Source: Melastoma dodecandrum (taxonomy: Eukaryota > Streptophyta > Magnoliopsida > Myrtales > Melastomataceae). From it: a stretch of DNA of 64,000 bases. Positions 21,805 to 32,998 of the stretch are shown piece by piece; position 1 is the first letter of the stretch; each line of letters starts with the position of its first letter. The stretch spans positions 1,783,307-1,847,306 of the forward strand of contig JARUPY010000149.1 of NCBI GenBank assembly GCA_029817715.1, given 5' to 3'. The position numbers and the translations under genes are program-made. The notes beneath the pieces are model-generated. The model was not told the DNA's origin. It searched no databases and worked only from the letters and a program-made list of their open reading frames with translations.

Positions 21805-24582
21805 CAACTCGAGTCGGAGTAGTTTTGTTACTTGGATAAATAAATTATCTAGTAAAATAGTATGGATAATTTTAAAATATTTTAATTAATGTTTTCAATT
21901 TAATATTTGAAAACATAGACTTTATTTTAAGTAAAAGTTAAGGTTTTCGCTATAGATTTTTTTTTAATATTAATATACTTTCATTTTTAATATTATAAAA
22001 TTGATTTAAGTGATAAAAAGATTAAATTCGCTCCATAAAATTTAGAGTTTAAAATTTATCGTACACGATTATATATGGAATTCATCCATCATCCAAGCTC
22101 CGAAAGCCGAACGTACAACAAGAAAAATTTACCTTTATTTTTTTGTAAAATTAAGTATAAAATTATTAATAAAAATTTTAAATTTTTTAATTATATTTTT
22201 ACGAAATATTTTCATGTAATAAAAGTAATAGTACGGTCCGTTTTTTTCTTTGAAGAGCACGTGATCTTAAAAAGCAATTATGACAGCTATGTTTGTTTGA
22301 ACCCAATGGCAATTTATTGAAAGTTCGTACGTGTGTCCTGTTTGGCACGTGTAAAATTCGGCATAAATGAATTTTTTAATTTATTTTTTAAATTAAGGTT
22401 TTCTTTAGAAAGATAAAATAAAAACTTATCCTATTGACGAAATGATTGCTACTTATATTGCCAAGTTTTCTATTGTGTTCTATATTTGGCCTTATGATAT
22501 GCCTTAAAAATAATGACGATGAGAAAATATTTAAACATTTAATGTAACTTGGCGTGATACGACTAACAAATAAAATATTACCGTGTATAAAAAAAAGGAA
22601 AAAAGTCTAATGACATCGTTGAGGTAATTTCTTCTTAGAAACGTGTGAGAAAAGTTTACGAATGAGGTAATTCGAAAAAAAATTGTAAAACAGAACATGT
22701 AATTTTAAAATTTTTGAAAATATAGCCCGAGTCGAATTTATAGAGTTCGACTTTGTTAAAGAAAAAAGTAGAACTTATAGATTTCTGGCTTTCAAAAAGT
22801 AGTCGAATTATATAAATTTAAATTTTTAATTTTTTTTAATTTTTAAAAGACGAATTTCATAATTCAATTTTCTTTTTAGGCAAATTTAAGCTTAGAGTTC
22901 GACCTCGTTGCTCTATTTCAGAAATTTTGAAATATTTTTATTATATTTCGCTATTTTGTTTTTACTTACTATAAAATATAAGCCGAAAAACGTGTCACGT
23001 AACGAGAGTGAAACGCGATGAATATTTATACAACTAAGTAAGATGCTTTGTCAGTTTCGGGGGTATATTTCGTATCCGACCTATATTTTACTCACTTATT
23101 AATTTTTCATTTTTATATAATTTTTTGGAATCACGAGTAGAACGTTTCATGTAAAATAATAAATTCCTAAACGTTTAGGACAACGCCAACCGGTGGATAA
23201 AGTTCGACAATATTATATCTATATATTATTTATTACAAGGGGGACGGGATTGGACGGACACCTTACTTATCAGGCCTTCGTGTTTAAAGCACGTTTTTAT
23301 ATAGTCATCGGTGGCGTGGCGGAGTTAGATTTAATTGTATTAATTTAATTTTTCCAAAAACCTTGGGGCCATGGCCCCTTACGTCTCCATGGCTCCGCCA
23401 CTGTGCCCATGTCCACCATATGCAAATGACAACCATACAATGATTCGACACCATTGTCTCGTTTGAACTTATTTCCAGTAGGAGGGATAGAAGAAAAAAA
23501 AAGGAATTTTGTGTTCAAGTACCCCTAATTTGAAAAAAAAAAATCACAAAAAAAAAATTAAAATTTTTAAGACTTTAAAAAAATTTAACTCTTTCGTCTC
23601 CGTTTAAAATCACGATTTTGAATTTATACCAAAAAAGTTCGTTATTTCAAACGACTTTGACAAAAATTAGCTAAGTCGCTCGTTAAAATATCAACGCATG
23701 TTAAACGACGTCCGAATTCGCGGGATGATCGTCGCTTCGCAACCTTCCCTTCGAGTCGTACCTTCCGGGGGACCACGTTTTCGTGTTTGTCGCGAGCGTG
23801 AAGAGCCTGTAGGTTTAGGACCCGGCAGGGACGTTGAGACACCCTCGTTTTTCCCCCCACCTTTGGGCACGCGAAGAGGGGAAGCTTCAGTTGGGCTGGG
23901 CCTGCAATTTGCTCTCTCGGGCCGGTCCTCGGCTAAGCCCTTTTAACTCCTCGAAATTTATACGTCGTCGGTGTCTCTAGCCGGCCCAAGCGAAAGGGCA
24001 AGCAGCGATCATTCGGAAAGGGCGTAACTACGGACCTCGATTTATCTTCGCAGCTTGGTACAGGAGAAACTGATGAGGGGAACCGACGACCCTCCCCACA
24101 AAGAAGCCTACATCCTCTGTGCACCTGCCGCCCGTAAAACGGCTCCGGAACTGGCATATTATGGCTTCGAGCGCTTAAAGACGTACGCTCAAGGAGGAAG
24201 CTCGTGCTAATAACAAAGGAGACGTTTGGTCTGATCATGTGAGAGTGAGAACAAAAATCGCCATGTCCTTTGGGTAATGATAATAGATACTATTGGTAGG
24301 GACCATGATTAGATTAATCTTTTTTTGCCACAAAAATTTAAGTGGGTATGATAATAATCTGGTTCTAATGTTTACTATTCTATTTAAGTACATGTGATCC
24401 TATCGATATAAGCTTAAAAGTCCGAACCGATTCAATTTTTTTTTGGTTGGGTGTAGCAAATGCCTCAATTTGTACTTAGATGAGAGGAAATGTGGAAGCA
24501 TCACAAGAAGAGCAAGTAAGAGATGGGTCCCACTATTCCTCTCTCAAAAATTTCGCATTACTTTCATCATCTTGCCACATAT
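21805..24582. other. Duplicated 5' flank of lipase copy 2
   Basis: AT-rich and without a gene. Matches 6239-8418 and 26961-29810 with many small indels. From about 24220 to 24582 it also matches 29815-30283, the outer edge of the third unit, so the junction between units 2 and 3 is near 24583. Confidence 0.6.
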
Positions 24583-24741
24583 ATTGTCACCGTTCTTGTC
24601 ATCCAGCAAGATCTGGAGGCTGTTTTTCAGATCATAGCCTTCTGATCCCGAGACCAGGTGAACTACAGGGTTCAGGGGTTCGTCTTTGCCGTCGTAAAAG
24701 GCATCCCGGATGCGCTCTCCTGTACATCTGGAGCTCGCCAT
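24583..24741 (-). pseudogene. Orphan phospholipase A1 exon-3 fragment, second copy
   Basis: Same fragment as 3719-3876 (NPVVHLVSGSEGYDLKNSLQ and following residues), marking the lower border of the third duplicated unit. No other exons are present. Confidence 0.6.
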
Positions 24742-25528
24742 CGGTTCTCGTCGCAGTGGGGCTCCCTCAGTGTGGGCGTGTGATAGTTTTGTTTTCCAAA
24801 CTCCTTATCACTTGCACCAATCCCACCGTTTACTCTTTCAAACTTGTATATTATCGGCAATCTGGTTGAGCTCCTCTCTCAGCGGTGAAGGCCGACTGGC
24901 GATCTGTCGAGGCGTAACGACGGCTGTCAACGCATCACACAGGGTGTTATTATATGTTGGAAGTGGAGCAGAGAAGAGGCCGTTGTAGTAAGTTGCGCAG
25001 GCAGAGAGAAGGTGGTTGTGTTTTAAGCATATAACTCGCAGGCTGCAAGGAATTCCTCATTATATACTGCATCGCTCTTACTTCCCGGGTCGTGCTCGTG
25101 CTGCTGCTGCTGCAGCATTCATGCATTTTTACGTTTCACAGGGTTCAATAGCAATGTTTAATATCCTCAAAGCATGTTGCAGATACGGGCCAACACAATG
25201 TAAGGCGATCGTTGTGTTGTAGGACTCCGAGCGCCAATCTATGAAGCGACGACTCGTCCCTCATACAAAGCCGGGGCAACATATCTCCTGATGTTCGATT
25301 GGTTATTTGAGCATCATTTTACCGCCCAAAGATTCAACTGTCGTGTACGAGTACATGACAGAGTGCCGGAAGGCTTTATTTAGATTCCAAGCAAACATTC
25401 GACATACATAGAAGCAGAGCAACGTCCGCAGCCAATTACAGCGATGACCATGTGCAAATTCGCCGACTTATTCTATTGCAAATGTTTAAGGCATGTGGCA
25501 ATGCTAATCTTCGGACGGTTCGTCGATC
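24742..25528. other. Duplicated 3' flank of lipase copy 3
   Basis: Homologous to the other 3' flanks from about 24855 onward. In place of the Copia LTR seen in units 1 and 2 it has about 60 bp of unrelated sequence (24798-24855), so this unit looks like the empty site. Confidence 0.55.
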
Positions 25529-26887
25529 TCAAGGATCGGGCTTGTAGTCGTTGAGCACCCACTTGCCATCATTGGACTTCTGAATCATACCCTTGTTCTT
25601 CACCACCCACCATGAGGGCGGTGCCTCGTTGGCCTTCGCCTCAGCATCTGTCAGATAATCACCATTCTTATTCACCAGGGCTAGCTGTCGGCGGTCCTTC
25701 AGGTCGAAGCCCTTGCCCAGGCCTTTTGTCCCCGCGATAAGGTGGAGCACCGGCTCCAGCTGGTGAGCTGTCCCGAGCATGTTGACCACGTCGGCCAAGG
25801 TGGCACCACTCGTCAAGTTCTTGAGGTACTTCGATTCGCGCGAATCGACCTACGTGAAGCGATTCAATTAGTTTTGCACGAGCAAAAAATTGCAAAGAAG
25901 GCCAAGGACTCTGTTTTTTCTTTTACCCGGAGGACTTGTCCGACGTGGTAGTAGTTGACCGGAGGCATGTGCGGGACCATGTCGAGCACGTTCTCTGTCC
26001 GGAGGATGTGCAGATTCTCCAGGCCATCCACCTTCTTCTGGAAGTCCTCGTTTCCGACCTTGGGGCTCTCGAACGTGAAGACAGTCACGGGACAGACCTT
26101 CCCCCCAGGGAGCACGTTCTTCTTGTTGTTAACGATGTCCGCACCATTGAGAATAGCAAGGGACCCGCCCATACTGTGCCCGGCAACTGTGATGCTCATC
26201 TCTTCGTGGCTGTATGTTTTCATCAGCGACTCAATCTCCTCAAGAACCTGATTCAGGAAGAGACATACAGAACTCATGTCAAGACGCGTTGTTAGGGTCG
26301 TTCATTCGTCGGCTAATACCAGCACACGTATGGTAGCATACCTGCGTCCTAGCATTGGTCTTGGTGTAATCGTCGTGGAGAAGCCTATCGAGGTAAGTGT
26401 ACATATAGTACCAGCCCTGGTGTATCTCGATGCCGGGCTCCCCAGGGAATAGGAGCTCTGCCTTCTGCTGCGTGTCGTCAAGATCAGCCATGACCTCCTT
26501 CTCCCTGACAGTGCCCCTCCACACGACGAGTATATCCCTCCTGCCGAGTGTCTTCACACCCTCGTCTGTGGTCACCGCGACGTACGCGATCCAAGTCGTC
26601 TCCCCAATCACCGCGAAGTTCTTGGTGTACACGAACCTCTTCACCTCGTACTTGAACGGGTTGTTAACCTCGAGCCCGACGTACGAGAAGAAGTCCTTCA
26701 TTGGGTACCTGCTGAAGTTGCAGTGTGGGGAGGCGTCCACGTTGTTGAAGGCGTCGTCCAGCGCCTGGACTCGCTCCCCGTAGTGGATGAGGTACATACG
26801 GAGCTCGTCGTCGAGGGGGTCGAGCATGTCGGCCCATTTCGTCTCGCCGCTGAGCTCCTGCCATGTGTGGGACGTCTGGTTCCCCAT
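25529..26887 (-). CDS. Phospholipase A1-II (class 3 lipase), copy 3
   Basis: Exons 26342-26887, 25927-26247 and 25529-25849 give 395 residues. It keeps GHSMGG (Ser207), NVLDMVP and HLIAG. It has three extra residues (LADVVNMLG where the others have LAEMLG) near the start of exon 3, and more exon-1 changes than the other pair (REKEVMADLDDTQQKAELL, YLDRLLHDDYTKTNARTQ). Thus copies 1 and 2 look closest to each other. Family function is as for copy 1. An upstream ATG at 26950 is open in frame but lies next to the TATA box, so MGNQ at 26887 is preferred. Confidence 0.88.
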
Positions 26888-26952
26888 GGACGGATCTGAT
26901 CTTTGATACCAAATTGATTTTTGGGTGAAGTCCTTCCACCAAGTTAACATGC

Positions 26953-26960
26953 TTTATATA
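26953..26960 (-). promoter_or_regulatory. TATA box of lipase copy 3
   Basis: TATATAAA on the minus strand, directly before the non-used upstream ATG. Confidence 0.6.
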
Positions 26961-28794
26961 CAACTCGAGTCGGGGTAGTTTTGTTCCTTGGATAAATAAA
27001 TCATCTAGCATTTTAATTAATGTTTTCAATTTAATATTTTAAAACATTAATCTTTTTAAGTAAGAGTTAAGGTTTCAACTATCGATTTAAAAAAAATAAA
27101 AAAATAGATGCAAAATATTAATCTACCTTCAGTTTTAGCGTTATAAGGTTAGTTGAAATGGTAAAAAACTTGAATTCGTTCAAAAACACTACGAGTAAGC
27201 AATATCTCGTAGGAACTCATCTATCATCTAAAATCTGAAAACCAGACGAGTATCAAAAAAATCTACGTTCATTTATTTGTAAAAATAAGTATAAAATTAT
27301 TAATAAAAATTTTAAATTTTTTAATTATATTTTACGAATATTATCATGTAATGAAAGTAAGTGGTCCTTTCTTGGTTTTTAAAGAGCACGTGATCCTTAA
27401 AAAGCAATTAGGACAGCTATGTTTGTTTGAACCCAATGGCAATTTACCTTCATTTTTTGTAAAAATAAGTATAAAATTATTAATAAAAATTTTAAAATTT
27501 TTAATTATATTTTACAAAATATGAAAGTGGTCCTTAAAAGCAATTACGACAGCTATGTTTGTTTGAACCCAATGGCAATTTATTGAAAGGTCGTACGTGT
27601 GTCCTGTTTGGCACGTGTAAAATTCGGCATAAACGAATTTTTTAATTTTACTTTTTAAATTAAGGTTCTCTTTAGAAAGATAAAATAAAACTTTTTTATT
27701 TAATTATTCGAGATAAAATATTCGTATTTTTTTAAGAATAAGATTCAAATATTCCATTACACAAAGTAATTAAGTTATTAAACAAACATGACTCTATTGT
27801 GTTCTATATTTGGCCTTATGATATGCCTTAAAAATAACGACGATGAGAAAAATATTTAAAAATTTAATGTAACTTGGCGACTAATAAATAAAAATTACCG
27901 TGTCTAAAGAAAAGGAAAAAAAAGTCTAATGACATCGTTGAGATAATTTCTTGTTAGAAACGTGTGAGGCGGAAAAAAAATTACAAAATATAATACATAT
28001 TTTCAGAATTTTTGAAATACAGTCCGAGTTAAATATATAGTGTTCGATTTTACCCAAAAAAGAACAAAAAGCAGTAGAGCTATACAGGTTCGAATTTTCT
28101 TTTTCTTTTAATTTTTTTAATTTTTGGAAGCCGAAATTTATAATCCGATTTCCTTCTTAAATAAAGTTAAACTTATAAAATTCGACGTGGAAGTTTTTTT
28201 CAGAAATTTTAAAACATTTTATCTTATTTTATGAATTATTTTTACTAACAAACAAAGCCGACAAACATATTACGTAACATAAGTGAGACGTGGCGAATTT
28301 TTATACAACTAAGTGAGATGTTTTGTCAGTTTCAGGCTTATATTTCGTATTACTCACTTATTAAATTTTATTTTTATATAATTTTTTGGAATCACGAGTA
28401 GAACGTTTTATGTAAAATAATACATTCCTAACGTTTAGGACAACGCCAACCGGTGGATAAAGTTCGACAATATTATATCTATATATTATTTATTATTAGG
28501 GGGACGTGATTGGACGGACACCTTACATGAACACATTCCTTGCGGGCGATTATCAGGCCTTGGTGTTTAAAGCACGATTTTATATGAAACGATTAACGCC
28601 GTGGAAACCTCCGCATTTCGTGAATTTGGCTAAGTTTCTATTTCGCTGGACTTTGGGGCGACACACAGTTTTGAAAACTGAAGCCTGCCTGTTTCATTTA
28701 CTAGAATCGAATTAAGTGGCACCAGAAAGGGAATTCATTTCGTAAAAGTTGTTGTCGACGGTGATGGAGGTCGAACCAGGGGGAGGACATTTCC
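26961..28794. other. Duplicated 5' flank of lipase copy 3, AT-rich
   Basis: No gene. Homologous to the flanks of the other copies, with a private partial tandem duplication near 27250-27590 (the phrase CAGCTATGTTTGTTTGAACC occurs twice). Confidence 0.5.
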
Positions 28795-29390
28795 GGGGCA
28801 AACTCCGAGGTATATATCAAGACCTTTTAAACGACGTCCGAATTCACGGGATGATCATCGCTTCGTTGTTCGCAACCTTCCCTTCGTGTCGTACCTTCCG
28901 GGGGACCATGTTTTCAGGACAGACTCCAAGGTGAATATCAACACCTGTTAAACAACGTTCGAATTCGTGGGATGATCGTCGCTTCGTTGTTCGCAACCTT
29001 CCTTTCGAGTCGTACCTTCTGGGGGACCACGTTTCCGGGACAGACTCCGAGGTAAATATCAACACGTGTTGAACGACGTTCGAATTAGCGGGATGATCGT
29101 CGCTTCGTTGTTCGACCTTCCTTTCGAGTAGTACCTTCCGGGGGACCACGTTTTCGGGACAGACTCCGAGGTAAATATCAACACCTGTTAAACGACGTCC
29201 GAATTCGCGGGATGATCGTCGCTTCGTTGTTCGACCTTCCCTGCGAGTAGTACCTTCCGGGGGACCATGTTTTCGGGACAGACTCCGAGGTAAATATCAA
29301 CACCTGTTAAACGACGTTCGAATTCGCGGGATGATCATCGCTTCGTTGTTCGACCTTCCCTTCGAGTAGTACCTTCCGGGGGACCACATT
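28795..29390. repeat. About 120 bp minisatellite, five units
   Basis: Five head-to-tail units of about 120 bp, each containing GAATTCGCGGGATGATCGTC, a CGAGTAGTACCTTCCGGGGG-like core and CGGGACAGACTCCGAGGTAA. Units 1 and 2 of the gene triplication hold a single copy of the same element (about 7855-7960 and 23695-23790), so the expansion happened only here. Confidence 0.75.
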
Positions 29391-32300
29391 TTCGGGTTTG
29401 TTGCGACCTTGAAGAGCCTGAAGGTTTAGGACCCGGCAGGGACGTTGAGACACCCCCGTTCCCCCCCCCCCGGGGAGGAGGAAAGCTTCATTTGGGCCGG
29501 GCCTGCAATTTGCTCTCTCGGGCGGGTCCTCGGATAAGCCCTTTTAACTCCTCGAATTTTATACGTCGTCGGTGTCTCGCTGGCCCAAGGGAAAGGGCAA
29601 GCAGCGATCATTCGGGAAGGGCGTAACTACGGACCTCGATTTAGCTTCGTAGCTTGGAACAGGAGAAAATGATGAGGGGAACCGACGACCCTCCACGCAA
29701 AGAAGCCTGCATCCTCCGTGCACCTACAGCCCGTAAAACGACTCCGGAACTGGCATATTAGGGCTTCGAGCACTTAAAGGCGTACGCTCAACGAGGAAGC
29801 TCGTGCTAATAACAAAGGAGACGTTTGGTCTGATCATGTGAGAGTGAGAACAAAAATGGCCAATGTCCTTTCATTTTCTTCTCTCTGTTTAGGGTTTAGA
29901 AATTAACTAGGATGTAATAATAATTGATGTTGGGAATTTCCAAAAAGAACACCAAAATGGGTAATGGTAATAGATACTATTGGTGGGGACCATGATTAGA
30001 TCAATGATTGGGTTTTATTTTTGCCACAAAAATTTAAGTGGGTATGATAATAATCTGGTTCTAATGTTTACTATTCTATTTAAATACATGTGATTCTATC
30101 GATATAAGCTTAAAAGTCCAATTTCGATCTCACCTATCCAAGTTTTCTTGTTGGGTGTAGCTAATGCTCTATTTGTACTTAGATGAGAGGAAATGTGGAA
30201 GCATCGCAAGAGCTAGTAAGAGATGGGTCCCACTATTCCTCTCCCAAAAATGTCACATTACTTTCATCATCTTGCCTCCACACCCCCCACCCCCCACCTC
30301 ATTCATTTATTGCAACTCCCATCTTCAATTTTTTGTCTCACTCCACCGCCAAAAAAACACATTCCCTTGTCCTAAACCAATAATTATTATGATATTTTTT
30401 AAAAAAATATCGATTCGTTACTTTAATTCTAAGTCAATTTTCTATTTTATTATTAATTTAACTTGTTATATAGTTTTGTCATCAACTTTTGTTTTATTTT
30501 AATTTTAACTATTCTTAAATTTTATCGTGCGAAAGTCAAACATACCTTAATAAATAATTTTCATCTATCGACTAAAAAATAAAATTATATAATAATAGAA
30601 AATAACATTAAAACATCTCCTATGATATTTGAGAGTAAGATCAAATGAGTTGGAAGCCGAAGTAGTTGTTGATGCTGTAAAAGAATAAGCAAAATTGATG
30701 AATGGCGGATGATGACTCTATGGAGAAGCCACTGCTACGAGTAAACTCGATTATGAGGCTAAGAAATGAGAGGTTGAAACTCTACTACTATAAGACACGA
30801 GTCATACTATATTAAGACCTTGTTTGGCTTTCTGTAAAAAGAATTCAAGATTGATCAAAAACAATATAAAAACAAAAATTGGTGATAATATTATATAAAA
30901 ACTAAAAGAATGACAAAATAAAAAATTATTTTAAAGTTGAGGCCATAAATGTATATTTTTCCTTTTCTTTTCATATGCATTTACATGGCCTCCGACCTAA
31001 TGGGAAAGAAAATGGGATGATATTCCTTTTTTCTGACAAAGAACTTTTCAAGACTTAAAGAATTAAGGTTTTATTAATTTTTTTTCTTCCAATATTACTT
31101 CTTATTTACTTTAGTTTTTTTCCTCGAAATCCTTGCGGTGGATATTTCTTTGGAAGACGTAAAGGGAATGTAATAAAAGCATTACCCTCAACACTCCTTC
31201 ATGCACAGATGGTCTGGTATTTGGTTTTATTCATCGAATTTTCCGGCATGAGTATGCGATTCACATGGTTTTTCTGTAAAAAAAAATTAAGTTATTCAAT
31301 TCGAATTGGATTAATTAAATGATGTGTTATTGAAATAAGGTGAAAACGAGTCAAGCCGAGATTGAACTCTTTTAGGCTCGAACTTGGCTCGATAATACTA
31401 ATACAAAATTCGAATCGAGCTCGACCGAATTTAAAAGTGTGAAAACTCGAACTCGGTTCCGTTCAATTATAAGGAATTCGAATTCGGCTCGCAAGGCCCG
31501 AATACAGACTGAGCATAAATTCAGATCGATAACTCAAGCTCGATTCGAAAGCATACATAGCTAAAACTCGGCTCGACAATCTCGAACTCGACTCGATTGG
31601 CTCGAAAACATATTTATTAATAATTATTATATAATATTATACGATTCACGAGCTATCGAGCTATAAGTATTAAGGCTCGAGCTCGACTCGTTTCATTATC
31701 AAACCGACTCGAGCTCGGTCAAAATCGAGTTAAAACCGAACTTTGACCGAGCCGACCATCGAGCGGCTCGATTTGTTTCCACCCCTAATTAAAAAATATT
31801 ATTGAATTAGTAAATATGTCCGGCATAAACTTTAAATATTATGATATTATATAAATAGATAAATATCTGTACGCCTAATTTAAAAGATATTCACAATCAC
31901 TAACGAAACCGAAACCACAAAACATTCTATTTAATTTTTTTTATTAATTCATTCGTATTCCATCCCATTCAAACTAACTGTTAAACAAATTCTCTGCAAT
32001 GATTTATATGAATTAAAAAAGTGGGTCTCTGTAAAGAGGCTCTGCATTAAATATACTAAGAAATTTTTCAAAAAATGGAAACCAGCAGAGTTCGACCGTT
32101 GAGACCCCCCACCCCCATCACACACACCATCATTTTTTAAAACTCATTACAAATATTTTAAATACGTAAATTATTATGATTATTATCTCACATCTCTCGT
32201 TATATGGGCTTCGTAATTTAATTTATTTTAAATAAGGTCAGTGTAAAAAATAATTTACGAGTAATAATTTTCAAAATTTATTAATTAATATTCTTAAATC

Positions 32301-32998
32301 AATGATAAAAATAATGAATTCGATTATTTAAATAACTCGTTATTTCTGTAACACTGATTTTGCCTGATCTAAGCGTTAAACTTGACGTTTTGAACGTCAA
32401 ATTTCCTACATTTTCAGCAAAATTATTCGACGATTTCATCATTTTTAAAAATATTTTCTCGAATAACGCTTACACGTCATCGCACATAATCGGCACTTAT
32501 ACTAGCAATTCAATTTACGCAAATAAAACACATGTTTTTACACGTCTCCCATTCGTAATTAACTAATACTAAGTTTTGCTTTTCAGCATGCTTTCTAGCA
32601 CGAACCAAGTGGTTCTTTTAATACGACAAGTTATCGAACCGTTTTATATATGTCTAATTTTATTTTGATCATACCGATATATTCAAACTGTTTTTTTTAA
32701 TATTTATCAAATTTAAAATCATTCGTAATATCGTGTCAACAACGTAACTTCAGATCGCGTTTATTTTATTTTATTAAAATAATAATTACCACGACGTCGT
32801 CTTAAGCCTTTAGTCTCGTTATGCGCTGCTTTCTTTGGGGATTTACTTGGAACGCCATCTCCTTCGTACACACACACACACACACTCCCCCGTGGGGTCT
32901 CATTCAGACAACGGACCACCTCGTTGTCCCTTTTCCCCCTCTTCACCTTCCATCTCCTCTCCAATCTCATCTTCATCCACCACCACCTCCTCCCAACA
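29391..32998. other. Intergenic region between lipase cluster and CHUP1-like gene
   Basis: 29391-30283 is the outer part of duplicated unit 3, including a run of 12 C near 29460. Beyond it the DNA is AT-rich with no credible gene; the CHUP1-like leader with a CA microsatellite (about 32868-32885) lies at the end. Confidence 0.5.
31337..31788. mobile_element. Non-autonomous TIR transposon remnant (hAT-like MITE)
   Basis: The left end AAGGTGAAAACGAGTCAAGC and the reverse complement of the right end (TAGGGGTGGAAACAAATCGA) form imperfect inverted repeats of about 25 bp. The interior is full of GCTCGAACTCG-type motifs. Ends of the TAGGGGTGGAAAC type are common in plant genomes. No transposase is encoded. 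A clear target-site duplication was not found. Confidence 0.45.
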
